From: Zygnema cylindricum
Taxonomy: Eukaryota > Streptophyta > Zygnematophyceae > Zygnematales > Zygnemataceae
Direction of reading: 5' to 3'
NCBI GenBank assembly: GCA_037447655.1
Contig: JBBHKE010001275.1
Location: 239,332-303,331, forward strand
DNA: 64,000 bases
Part shown: one piece after another, positions 40,501 to 52,700 of the stretch
Numbering within the stretch: position 1 is the stretch's first letter
Layout of the letters: each line of letters starts with the position of its first letter
Program-made: the position numbers and the translations under genes
The notes under the pieces: generated by a model
Database searches by the model: none
Told to the model about the DNA's origin: nothing
Seen by the model: the letters and a program-made list of their open reading frames with translations, nothing else

Positions 40501-43500
40501 ATGTGGTATGAGGATGTGATACGAGGATGTTATATGAGGGTGTCATATGAAGATGTCATATGAGTACGCCATATGAGGATGTGATATTAGGATGTTATAC
40601 ATAAAGTTGAACACCTTTGTGCAAAAGGGCATAGATACAAGATTCCCTCCAGACACACCCCAAACGCTGCAAAGCCAAAGGACGAGGATGTGGAGGGAGA
40701 ACAAACCCGACAGACGGAGTCGCGACCACCTGTCATGAGAACGTCTAATGTTGGATGGAGAGCCAGACAATAGACTCCACTCAAGTGACCATGATACGAC
40801 CGAATCACCTGCAGGAAAAAGCTGCCAGGTCAGAAAGCCTGGTCCAATACACCAAAGAATACACGCAACACAGAACATTTAAAGTTAAGTATACATAACA
40901 TGGATACATACATAGGGAAAGACGGGCAATATCAGAGTCTGTCTATTGGCCCTGGAGGACTGATCCTGGCTTGTGATGGAACAAGCGTAGGACTTGCTTC
41001 CATGCAGCTTTTCTATACTTCTTTTATTCACATTTCTAACATTACAAAAAGAAATTGTCTCCTACGGCCATACTCACCCTAATCGTCACCACATAACATT
41101 TTCAGAGAGACCACAATAAAACATTTCCTATTCTTCAAAAAAAAACTATCATGGCAAAGCTGCTGATGCTGAACCCAGTTTCCAGTTAGTTGGAAATGAG
41201 GTATACATAATTTACCACTCATATAAGATACATGTGGCATGCTTTAAGATACAACGTAGCAAAAAAAAAACCAAAAACAGGACTGAATTTGTCCGTCTCT
41301 AAGATGACAAATTGGTAATGAACATAACACAAAAAAAAATCGCCTTAGAGAAAAAGTGAATGCAAGGATCACTCTAATTAAAGAATGACTTTATAAATAA
41401 GATATAAGAATGACTAACACCATTCACAGTCGCAGAAGACATTTAAATGTCACCCCAGCAATGTTCAAAATAATGGACATCTAAGTCATGTTGCCGTTTG
41501 AGTTCAGAAAATATGAAGTATTTTAAAATCAGTGTATTCATATCTAACACTAAATTACCAGCCAGCAAGATGGATAACGTCATGTGACACTCCAAATAAA
41601 TCGCCAATGAGCGCTGACAGGGAAATGTTAAGTGGCTGAGATACATTGATTGGCTTAATTCGATCATTACAGTAAACCGTTATTCACAACTGATACGTTT
41701 TTGCACAGATGAGCCATACCAAACCTGAGCTCAACGATAAATTCAGCACAATTTTTTTTTAACAGATTTTTTCTACCAAACAAAAGTATATTGTACTCCT
41801 AAAAGGAGTTGCAGTCAAATAAAAATCATGTGTCCATTGCTGCAAAGAGGTCTCATCAATGCTAAACAATGTGCATTTGGAAAAGAGAAGCGAGAAGAGT
41901 TTCTCGGCAGCAAACCCTCGTGGATAGCTTAACAACAGAGACAAGGATCGAAAAAAGATTAGACAGCAAAAAGATCTTGTAAACACACCTTGTTGTACTC
42001 AAGGTCCCAGCATTTGACTTGTTTGTCATCTCCAGCTGAAAACATGTAAGGATGCCTTGCACTCACAGCCAGTCCTGCACACAACACCTACGGATATTCA
42101 ATGATAGAATACGGCATAGAATGTGGGGTAGGCATTTTAACATATTTCCACTACACAAAAGGCTCACAGTGCCAGATGAGATTTGAGGGCAAAACTCTCC
42201 AATAGAATCTTAGATTTGAGTACTCACCACGAACTTGCTCAATATGACCGGTCAATGTCAGTTTCAGCTTGCCTGTAGCCATTTCCCAGATCTGCACCAA
42301 AAAACCAAATGACACTACATTTCAGGGTATAAAATAAAATAAAACAAAATGCAATAGCGGTGGATAAAATGTGATCTTCTGTCCATTTTCTGACCTAGGC
42401 TTTCAAACAACACAAAATTCAAAGAGATATTTGTGCCGCAAACGTAGTTAAATAACTCAATTCTCAGCCGATGTGTTAGTGCGGGACACATCGAACACAA
42501 ATCAGTGTGCAGCTTATGTCAGCGGTGGTTTGTCATATTTGCTGATACAATTTTATGCCCACAAAACCGGAACCGGGATTTCATCGCTCCGGATTAAGAG
42601 CAATAGCCTTTGGTTTCGTGGGCATAAAAATGTATCAGCGAACGAGGATTTTTAACTTAAGCTGCACAATAATGTGTGTATGTGTTCCCGATTAGGCGCA
42701 ATAGCCCTTGGTTTTGTGGGCATAAAAACGTACCAGTGAATACAAAAAATATGACAAACCACTACTAACTTGAGATGTACACACATTAGTGTGCAAGCTA
42801 GTAGTGAATTGTCACATATTCTGCTTTTTGCTTACATTTTCATGCCCACAAGACCAAAAACTATTGCTCCTAATCCGGAGCCTTACCAATTTAAAAGAAA
42901 ATATAAAAAAACCCAGTTGCGCATGTTATTGGGTTTCAACAGGTCACCACACATCAGCCGAATGGGGAAAGTGGATGAAAGTGATGTAAGTTCTGGAAGG
43001 ACCTTGATAGTTCGATCGGCAGAACCAGTGCAAAACCATTCGTTGCCAGGGTCAAAAGCAACCGAACGAACCCATCCCATATGTCCACTGATAACCTGCA
43101 CAAGCATTAAGTGAACCAAGTTAGAAAGAAGTTTCAGTAAAAAGGAACAAAACCATCAAAAAACTACACCGTGAATCGCTATTAGCTATAAGAAACATAG
43201 AATGGGGTTTACTTTAGTGTAATTAGTTCTTATTTAGGTCACAGCAACGTCAACAAAGTTCAACCGTTTACCAAATGGTCGTTAAGGAAAGGCAATTAGT
43301 ATTATTAACGTTATATCATGCTGAGGGGCCAAAAAAAACAGGCACCCAAACACTAATAGCGATTCACGGTGTAATATAGTCCACTTAAGTGGAAAAAGTA
43401 GTCAAAGCAACCTCCGAAACCTTACAAACAATCATGTTGTGTCACAAGATGCCAATGTGAACGTTTCACCTTTTGGAAGCTGAGATACACCTTAAAACGA

Positions 43501-46500
43501 AGACTTCAATGACACTTCAAGATGGAGCCTTTGGCACAAAAGCATTAAAAGGCATCATTTAGGGGAAAAAATATATATATCCTACACGTCAGCAGAATAA
43601 CATGGGATAATCTTGGTATGTTACTGAGAAGATGCTGAAAAAAATCATGAAGATACATAATGTGAGAGGATTTCAAACTTGGAAATGAATGCACATGAAA
43701 AACCAACATGGCACGCAAAATCTTTAATTGTTCAAATGGCTGACATATTTTCATGAAAATTGACCTCCCCACATCGGTAGAGGGTAATGACGTAAACTTG
43801 CAACTGCCTTATTAAGAGAAGTCTGCCATGCTGACGAACACCCACAAAGGACCACAAAAGCGAAAAAAACAATAGCGTGAAGTAAAGTTTTTAAACCTGG
43901 CGAGTCCCAGCATAAACAAGCGAAAGTTTTCGTAGGAACATTATGAGGATGTGCTTGGACGTGAGAGTGATTGAGCCAGCATTGTATTTACATACATGAG
44001 ATAAAATCGTGATCACATGACTCCAAAATCAAACCTCGACTTTAAATCTACATAACCGTGATCCAATCACTTAAAAATAGTTGACGACTGACACAGGTCA
44101 GTTCCTTCCATGTTGCAGTATGCAGTACAACGTTTTTTCTCAGTATGCAGATTTGGTAACAAAATTTCACTGCTTAGGTTGTTTATAATCTTAAATTCTA
44201 AAATATCTCAGCTACTTAAGAAATTGTATTCTTTTTGAAGCAAACATAGTACTTTATAATGGGTTGGTTGCTTACTCTCCTGTACCTTACAATATGTAGC
44301 TTTTTCTTGAACTTATACGTTTCAAAAAGCCTGGGATTTACAAACATCTTATTCTGTCACGTCATTCAAATTGCATGGAAAAGACATGAACAAAAGTTCG
44401 CCTTAATATTGCTGGTATAATGTCAATTGGTAATGCTGAAGAGATCTAACTAGCGAGTCCTGAGACTTTCCCAATATGCCCTTTACAAAAACAAGAGATA
44501 TCGCCGTTATATAAAACATTACAGCCCTTTTTACCTTAGGGCTCTCAAACTGAGCAAAGGTTGACTAACTTGATGTTTAACTTTAATAATATGGAGTGAA
44601 AGGTGCATGTACTTTGGCCATATTGCATATGGAATACTGAGATTACAATCATGTATCTTATTTTGCAGCGTGATACAAACTCCGACCAGCTTCGAAGTAC
44701 ATAAAGATACGATGTACTAAAAATATCCTATCGCGATACATCACTATCTATCTACTTGAGGCAAATTGCGACGTGTGCGGAGATGAGCTATATCGACCAA
44801 ATCACGAGGTTTTAAATAATAGCAATAACATCCAGGATTGAAGCACTGATGCTGCACACATACAGAAGCGATTTGGAATCTGGAACCCTTATAGCTTTTT
44901 GGAAAAACAAACGCGTGCTATAAAAGAAGAGTCTTTGGGGCCTAAAAATGTGATTAATTAAATTAAATTACTGTCAATGCAGCTGGTCCAAAGAATACAC
45001 AGACAGAGTCACTTCAAGCTACACTGCCCATCGCTATTAGCGTAAAGGAACTATTACTGTAAATGTAGAATTTTAACTTACAATACTGATATCGTGTAGG
45101 GAGACGTGGCTAATTGTAGTCTGCTCCCATAAGTAATGTTGCTAGCACTACTTTGTGATTTTAAAAAGCCACGACTGGATTAATGTTATTCACACTGATA
45201 GCAATGGAAAGTGACCTTAACACTCGTAAGCACTGGAAAAGAAGGCAAAAAAAAGAAGTACCCGATAATTTTTCCAAGGAGGATGCCATGCCGGCCGTGG
45301 CCATTTGCTCGGTAGCCGCTTCATTACAGCAGCACTTGGTTCATACCTGCAAAGCCCCCTCATATAAACAACATTTCTCATTTTTAATTGTGGATCACAA
45401 GTTTCTTCACGAAAACGCTGTGCAACAAAGAACAAGTCCTTGAAAAACTAAGCAAAAACAAACAAAAAAAAAACTTCCAGCAGTTCACGGTAGCAATGTG
45501 GACAGAAAGTTTGCAGGGCTGCTGAAACCGCACCAGAAATTTCTTCGCTCAAAAAGTATGGAACCAAGTACAAGTCCTTGCAAAGAAAAAAAAGACTTCC
45601 AGCAGTTCATGGTAGGAAAAACGACACCTTTCTGATAGACCAGCCGCAGCTTTGTACTCGGCGATTCCAGCAGCAGTCACAGGTCCCGGAGCAGCACTGT
45701 AGAGGAAGCACAAGCAAAGATACTCAATATAATGTGAAGATATAAAAGCTCAAGTGTTGAAGAAACAGCCTTGGAAAATATTTGAATGTCAAATTGTGAA
45801 TAAAAAAAACAATTTGTGAACTACTCCTATGCACTGCATGTGCATTGCCTCTACCCTCTCCCCTCTCCCCTCTCCCTCGCATCAGACGTACCATCCAGAA
45901 GAGGAGTTTTAAGAGTGTCCTTACCCAGATGCTTCCGGTGGAATAACCATAAGCTGTTGCCCCTTTGCTCCATGGGAATCCAAAGAAACTCCTGTCCTCA
46001 TTTTCTCAGAGACGCAGTTAGTGACTAAATCATAAATTTTGTTTCATATGTTTTACATGAAATAGTGTGGAGTATACTGAACCGGAATCACTATTATTGT
46101 CTATGAAACTGATTAAAATGTCCTCCTTTTCTCGGAGCCACCGTTAGTGGTAAAACACAAATTTTGTTTCATATATTTTATATGAAATAGCATGGAGTAT
46201 ATTAAAATGAGAGTCGTTATATACGGTTAATAAAATTAATCATGAAACTCCTATCCTCCTTTGCTCAGAGCCACAGTTAGTGTCGAAAAGGCATCAGTTA
46301 CAAGTTATCAGGCAGTTGTTTGAGCTGTTTCCAAAATTCAAAATCTGAATCATCGACTGATTGGGGTTGCACACATTGTAATCATGCTGCTAATACTCCT
46401 GCAATCGATTTTCTAAGGTGACTTCAGGGTATATCTAGGGTTATTAGGTTTTTTCAGGTTTCTTAAGGTTTTTTTAGGGTTTCTTATGTTCTGTTTGAAT

Positions 46501-48244
46501 ACAAACTGTCAAGGTATTCCTTTTTGGCATCCTTCAACCTCTCCAAGATTTTTTCTGCAAATCCAAGCGTTGTTTTGCAGTAACAGTAACAACTCAGAAC
46601 CAAAAACAAACGGCCCCGTGTTCTTCCTTTTTCTAACCGGAGCCCATGGCAGTCTTACCAGGTGCAGTGGGGTGAGGGTGTGCTCCAGCAGCCAATGCCA
46701 ACTGAGGAGGATGACTTTTTTCTGTGGAGGCATTGCCTGACCCATTATTCTCTCTTGAACTGGGAGCTCCCCCAGCATCTTTAACAGGATTGGATGGCGC
46801 CATATTCTTTACAACCATGTACTCATCTCGCACCTGATTTCCACCATGCCAGTATTGAATTCATTCCAGGTATAACTAATAATCTGCCAGTCATATTTTT
46901 GAATGAAATAATGTGGAGTACATTAGACCGTGAATCGCTACTACCGGTTAACACACATTCTGTCCCGCTCTTTTTTTGGCCCTTTGCCCACAAATTAGCA
47001 TTAATAACAGCAATTTTTTTTTTTTTCTTAACAGTAATTCTTTACACGATTCAAAATTACCAACGTCATTCAAAACTGAACTAGAATTGATAATGCTAAT
47101 ATAAACCTCACGCTAATAATTTATTTACTCTAATAGGATCCACGGTGGAATCTGCCAGTAGCCCCAAAAGATATGCTATTCCTTGAAAGACTACACCGCC
47201 CATCGCTATTAAAGTTAGTGAATTATTAGCGTGTAAACTTTATTAGAATTAACAACACAATGTTTTGTCATGTCGCTCATTATAAGCCACTTAACTAACT
47301 ACTGTTATTAACACTGATTTTATGATCTTGGGTAATAAAAAAGCGCACTCGAAATAAGATTATTAAAATTAAATGCGATGAGCGTTGTAACAACACTGTT
47401 ACCTAAACTTAAATAAACCAGCCTAAAGCCAAATTTCAAATAAACCCTAAACCTCAAAGTCAATCTCAAGCTAAACCTAAACCTACAAAACCTTTCTTAA
47501 AACAACAATACGTTTAAAAATGGCCAGGAAAAGAACAGCTTAAAAACGAAGACCGATCATTCGCAGGCTTGTCATTCCCAGGACAGCATATACAGAATGA
47601 ACTCAGAAAAAACACAAAAAAAAATACAACAGCCGACCACTCACCTTTAGAGCTCTCCTTAAAGCTTTGCTGAATTGACACACAAACATCCATCCAGACC
47701 ATTCCCCAAACCACTATTGTCAGAAAAACTCCTTCCTTCCGTGCCCGTCCACAAACTAACCGAGTTTCTCTCATTTCAGATTTCAGTTCAGTAACCCTAT
47801 TTCATGCCAGAATATGAAAAAGAGACTGACTCCATTTAGGCCTTGCCTTGTCTTATCTTATATTATCGTGTCTTGCATTAACTTGTCTTATTTAATTTTG
47901 TTTTGATTTGTTTTGTTTTGTTTTGTTTTGTCTTGTCTTGTTTTGTTTTGTCTTGTCTTGTCTTGTTCTGTTTTGGTTTGGTTTGGTCTCTGTGTATTGA
48001 TTTGATTGTTCTGCTTGGCTTTGTATGGTTTTGACTTGTTTTGGCTTGTTTTGTCTTGTTGTCTTGTTTTGTATTAAACTGTCTTGTTTTTTGTCACATA
48101 CCTGGCAGGGTCGGGGCGAAATCGCTCCCCTCGATTCGAATTAAAAAGTTCATATGTGCGTTTAAGAGACCGTAAAGTAAGCTTCCGTAGAGATTGTGGC
48201 TCTAAAGGAAAATCCTCACTGTCGATGGCCATCATGGAGGGCAT
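37596..48244 (-). CDS. PRL1: PRL1/PLRG1, WD40 subunit of the Prp19 (NTC) splicing complex
   Basis: Nuclear WD40 scaffold of the NineTeen complex needed for spliceosome activation; in plants also known from stress and hormone signalling. Complete: 17 exons, 505 residues, all phases consistent. Exons in coding order: 48102-48244, 47645-47669, 46659-46833, 45925-45991, 45628-45696, 45262-45346, 43003-43095, 42228-42291, 41989-42074, 40707-40808, 40099-40182, 39640-39700, 39324-39390, 39041-39118, 38419-38483, 38059-38136, 37596-37771. The start at 48244 follows an in-frame stop. Seen directly: [11 protein letters not shown] near the N-terminus, [12 protein letters not shown], the signature [18 protein letters not shown] before the propeller, seven WD repeats ([47 protein letters not shown] and others), and the ending [14 protein letters not shown]...[10 protein letters not shown]. 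Exon 7 uses an unusual GTCCTT donor. Exon 2 is only 25 bp. Confidence 0.96.
39871..40074. mobile_element. MITE copy in a PRL1 intron
   Basis: Left end CACTGCCCATAGCTATTAG, right end CTAACAGCGACGGGCTATGTA, 204 bp, 24 bp from exon 40099-40182 on its donor side. Confidence 0.85.
40230..40605. repeat. 13-bp minisatellite (GATACGAGGATGT) in a PRL1 intron
   Basis: About 28 imperfect units of ATGAGGATGTGAT/CAT type between PRL1 exons 10 and 11. Confidence 0.9.
42503..42880. mobile_element. Nested foldback element in PRL1 intron 7
   Basis: GGTTTGTCATATTTGCTGATAC...TTTATGCCCACAAAACC appears near 42528-42567 and inverted near 42700-42762; further inverted copies of TATGCCCACRARACC lie at 42608-42645 and 42838-42858. 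GTGTGCAGCT-like ends occur near 42506 and 42789. It is unrelated to the TA-flanked MITE family and has no coding frame. Confidence 0.7.
43165..43373. mobile_element. MITE copy with perfect terminal repeats in a PRL1 intron
   Basis: Ends are CACCGTGAATCGCTATTAG plus flanking TA and its exact complement, 209 bp in all. Best preserved copy in the window, 70 bp upstream of PRL1 exon 43003-43095. Confidence 0.92.
43374..45019. other. Long featureless part of PRL1 intron 6
   Basis: About 1.6 kb of AT-rich intron between two MITE copies. No coding frame, repeat array or RNA gene recognised. Confidence 0.5.
45020..45213. mobile_element. MITE copy in a PRL1 intron
   Basis: Left end CACTGCCCATCGCTATTAG, right end CTGATAGCAATGGAAAGTG, 194 bp, 49 bp from PRL1 exon 45262-45346 on its donor side. 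Confidence 0.85.
45985..46290 (-). repeat. Three diverged tandem copies around the acceptor of PRL1 exon 4
   Basis: Segments starting near 45985, 46106 and 46243 share GAAACT...TCCTCNTTTNCTCRGAG and a TTTCATATRTTTTAYATGAAATAG block. The first contains the real acceptor and the start of exon 45925-45991; the others copy this region. Confidence 0.7.
46924..47149. mobile_element. MITE copy in PRL1 intron 2
   Basis: Left end GACCGTGAATCGCTACTAC, right end CTAATAGGATCCACGGTGGA, about 226 bp, with an internal T-rich stretch. Confidence 0.75.
47192..47389. mobile_element. MITE copy in PRL1 intron 2, 42 bp from the previous copy
   Basis: Left end CACCGCCCATCGCTATTAA, right end AAATGCGATGAGCGTTGTA, 198 bp. 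Confidence 0.8.
47860..48090. repeat. TTTTG/TCTTG pentanucleotide microsatellite in PRL1 intron 1
   Basis: About 40 imperfect units ending about 10 bp from the exon 1 donor. Confidence 0.85.
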
Positions 48245-49706
48245 GCCTTAAGTGAATCTTTTCAGTTGCACTTAAAGAATCCTTCTCGCAAAGCAAAAGT
48301 CGAAAAGCTGCTGCAAAACTGAATGTATATCATTAGAATTATCAGTCCTCGAGTATATGTGTTACAATAGCTAGGGTTCTTGGAACGTTGCGATTCTAAC
48401 TCTCAACCATCAAAACATTCTTCTAAGAGACAAGACAAACGCGTAGCACTCACTACTCGGTCATCTTCAACAGAGCAGTTGCATTTCTTCCGTAAGTCTC
48501 CAATGACTACAGTACTGTACTGTACTACAATGAATCTCCTACAGTTCTGAAGTACTGTACTTCCACAAATCACAAGTTTAAACTCTATATCCTTTTTTCC
48601 TTTTGTTTCCAACTTTCAAATTTTTAATGCGAATTACCGGTTCGCGTCGCCCGGACATTGCGGCCAGAATGACTGGCGCTCCTTCGATTCTCTGCTGGAT
48701 ACTTTTTTATCGATTCTGGTTTCAATTCGATCACAATTCGCCAAGGCACGAATTTTACCGCTACGGATTTCGAATCGCTACTTCCGTTCGGGGTCGGAAT
48801 CGATTCGTAAACTACGGAACGTAAAACTCGGCAGTCAAATTAATAATTACTGGTTTCTATTTTATGCAATTACTAATTTCGCAGCTTATTGATGAACCGG
48901 TGTGCTGGAGCACTCCCAATGGGCCGCTTTTTGCGGATACGGCTGAAATTACCGTACATGCCTTACGGCGACGGTTACTGAGCACATGCCGTACCGCAAT
49001 CGTACCGGGTTTTCGGTCCCGTTTGGCCAAACACCGTACACCATTCTGTCCGTCACGGGAAATGTAGACGCGGCTGTCAACGAAATTATACAAGGTCATT
49101 TTAGTGCAGTCCAGTGCGGGAGACAAGTACAATATAGTACTGTACTTTAATGTACTGCGGTAACTGTCGATAAGCGACCGCTCTCATTGGTGTGATTTAG
49201 CCTCTGTTTGCTGATGTTTTGTACCACGTGAAAGAGATCAGCCAATCGCGTTACTTTCTTATGCCAGACCTCCGATGCTCTTTCTGTTCACATGACTATA
49301 AATGGACCGTCCGCTCAAACAAAGCTCGAATCCGACCGTCGATTGCACACTCACGTCTCGACCACGCCACGTCGGCGCAAGGCCAGCCAATGGAATCGAA
49401 TTCCAATGGAAAGAGTAGCTGAATTTATAGTGTACAACGTCCTACACGAAAGGTACACTCCCCATTTCCCCATACCAGACCTGTGCTTCCTCAATTCCCT
49501 CTCCTCTCCTCTCTTCCCTCCCCTTTCCCTCTCTTCCCCTCTCTTCCCTCCCCTTCCCCTCTCTTCCCCTCTCTTCCCCTCTCTTCCCCTCCTACCCTCT
49601 CTTTCCTTCTCTTCCCCTCTCTTTCTCTCGCTTTCCCTCTCTTTCCCTCTCCTCCCTTCTCTTTTCCTCTCTCCCCTCTTCCCCTCCCTCTTTCCCATTT
49701 TTCACC
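48245..49706. promoter_or_regulatory. Divergent upstream region of PRL1 and the M28 peptidase
   Basis: 1,462 bp between opposed starts with no supported gene. TACTG tandem motifs lie at 48511-48527, 48551-48559 and 49135-49144. CCGTAC-type words cluster at 48952-49042. A CCTCTCTTCC-type tract (49495-49695) leads directly into the peptidase start and may be its 5' untranslated region. Shared promoter use is inferred. Confidence 0.5.
49495..49695 (+). repeat. CT-rich microsatellite upstream of the peptidase start
   Basis: Repeated CTCTTCCCCT units, pyrimidine on the coding strand, ending 12 bp before the ATG (CACCATGCC context). Confidence 0.8.
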
Positions 49707-52700
49707 ATGCCACGTGGCGCTTCCCAGCCTCTTCTTGGCGAGATAGCTCCCTCGCGAATGGCCATCGTCACCGTGATTTTTGTACGGCTAGCTGCCGTAC
49801 TGCTGGCCACCTTCGTGGCAGCTTCGGCTCTGAGAGGATTGAGAATCCCAAAGGGAGGGAATCGAATTACGTCTCTGCAGACCGATTTTTTGAAAAAATT
49901 CGTACCCAATAGTACGCTTTCGTCGCATCTGCTGGAGCTCACAAGGGAGCCCCACGTGGCAGGCTCTCCAGAGAACATGCGTACGGCTGAGTACGTTCGT
50001 GACAAGTGGCAGGTGAGAGGGAAGGAGGGAGAGGGAGAGGGAGGGGGAGAGGGAATATAAGAAAGGGAGAGAGGGGGAGAGGGATAGATAAAGAAAAGGA
50101 CAGAGGGGGAGAGGGAGAGAGGAAGAGGGAGGGGAGTTGGGAGTTGGGATATGGTAAGATGATGCAATATGGGAAGAGAAGTCATTGTGGAGGGAACTGG
50201 TCCTTGCGAAAGGAGGGAGGAGGTTGGAGTGGGAGAGGGAGAGGGAGGGGGAAGGGGGGAGAGGGAAGGTGGGAGAATTTGTCTTTTTTGGGCGAGTTTT
50301 TTTACCTTGGGGTTGATCACACGTGCGCGAAAACTTCATCGATCTATGGATGGCTGTGGTTTCGAATTAAAATAGTTTATCCACACTTTTTCTGAATGTG
50401 TCAAAAAAGTAAAAATAAAAAATAAAAAATAAAGTGAAACGTTTTGATACGATCTCAGTGAATGTCACATCAGAAACTTTGGTCCTTTCCCCATACTATT
50501 CCCCATTGGATTTAGTGTGGACATCCGCAGTACGGACGGAAAAGTACAGTAGTGGGATCTTTCCAATTCACATGTGCAAAGAAAATGGCGCGTGTTAAAC
50601 TTTTTTTTTTTACCGTATATGTTTTTTTTTTGTGGAAATGTATTTTTTTTGTAGAATATTTTTTTTGTTCCGTACACTGTGAATGGCTGTTAAAGAAATT
50701 TGTTAGTGAGAGGAATATTTTTATCGTCTCAATTTTAATTTGGGTAAAAAATGACGTGGATTGGTAGGACTGTTTATTAACGTGATTAATGATTTAGTGT
50801 TTATTAAAGTAATAACTGGTGGTTTTACTGTTATTTTGTGGTACAATGCCCAATAAAAAAGTGGCACCGGATTAGTGTTGGTAATCCAAACGTTGGTCCG
50901 CATAAAAACGTATCTGTTGGGTTAAAAAAATAGGTCAAATTTAAGAAGAAAAAGTGGAAAATTCAAAATATATTGTCATCAAAATCGTTATGGATTAAAA
51001 TCCGTATGGATGGAAAACGGTGTTTGTTACATTATTCAGTGTATGGGAAAAGGACTTCCAATCTAGGCTCTGGTAATTCGAATTTTTTTAAGTAAAAAAA
51101 CACCACTAGCACCACCGTTTCTGTTTCCAGTTTACAACTCCTAATTTACATTTTCTATTACCATTTTCCAATTTCCATTTTTCATTTTCCATTTCCATGT
51201 CTATTTTCTGGTGGTTTTTGGTTTTTTTGTTGGTGTTTTAGATTTCTGGTCCATTATTGTAGTCTACACTAATTTATGTGCAGAATTAAATCGAAGCTCC
51301 TGGAATTAATCCCAAGATGAGCGTAGGCCTGTTCTCGCTCAATTCTCTATTTTTTTGACCCATGAGCTTACAGCCTTCAAAATAGCACATTCAAGATTGT
51401 CAAAGATCTGGACGACAAATTTTGTTCACAACTTATGCATTTATATTAATTATGTCTTTATAATGTTTCTGTATTACATCACCTTTATGATGTAGAATGG
51501 AACCTAGAAACCGCAAGGAATCGAAAGGAATAAAATGACGGCAGTTTCTCCACTCTCAAAAACATTTTTTTCTCGATGGAAAGGAATGTCTTATTTCCAA
51601 CCATGTCCAAAATCAAAGTCCTAGGATAAGTGCTGTACGGATTTCTTTTTTTATAACCATCAGGATCTGATTCCCTGACAAAACACAACTACGAAGTTAC
51701 CGAAGTATTTTTAAACCACTTCAAACTTGCCAGTAACTAATGTCGAAGCAAAATGTTTTTTTGTTGTTTTACTTTTTTACCTGTGTGTAAACAATCAGCC
51801 TCTAATGGAAAAACAAAATCCAGTACAATTCGGTCAAAAATGATACAAATGTCCTAGTGAAAAAAAAAATGCTAGGAGAGGTTACTTTATGATGTGGACA
51901 TAAGAGGCACAAAATTGAAGTAAGGAGAGAATCTGACAATTGATTGCTTGCTTTAGAGTAATTATCAAAGAAATACCTACTAAGTTGCAGAGATTTTTTT
52001 TTGTTTGCTACTCCACGGTGTAACAGATGTAAAAAATGTGAAAGCTTTTAGTGGAAGAGGAGTTTTAATTCTTTTCAAGTTAGAGAGATTTTTTTCCATT
52101 TTTTCTTCTTCCAAATTTCAGTGTGCACCAGGATGCCCTTTTTTTATAATCTCCTCCTGGCTTCTTTATCAAGATTAATAACGACTCTCTCTCGAAAGCA
52201 CCATATTTCCATATTTTTCCATTTCTGAACCGTACGGAGATCTTCCCGTCATTACACGTGGACTACAGTAAAGGTAAAAGTAAGACTAAAATAAAAAGTG
52301 TCTCTCTCAACCTCACCTTAATTACAAGATTCCTACCTTTCCTTTAAAGATCCTTCTCTCTTTCTCCTTTCTTTCTGATCCAGGAATTTGGAATGGAAAA
52401 TGTCCACTATGCCGACTACCCTGTCCTATTAAGTTACCCGATCTCTCGCCTACTGTCTATGGAATCACCAGTTAAACTGAACCTGACACATAAAGAGGCC
52501 AGTGTGGATGGAGATCCGTACAGTTCAAACACTCGTGTGAAAGACTTGTTCCTCGGTTACTCCCAAAGCGGTGACGTCACAGCAGAGGTGGTTTACGCCA
52601 ATTACGGAAGAACGGAGGACTTCGTTCAGCTACTCTCTTTGGGGGTCAACTGCTCTGGAAAAATTGTTCTCATGCGATACGGGCAGATTTACCGAGGCGA

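Noticed and set aside
49592-50320. Long minus-strand frame rich in Ser, Pro and Leu
   Set aside because: It is the antisense of the peptidase exon 1 and its flanking GA/CT tracts; low complexity, no domain.
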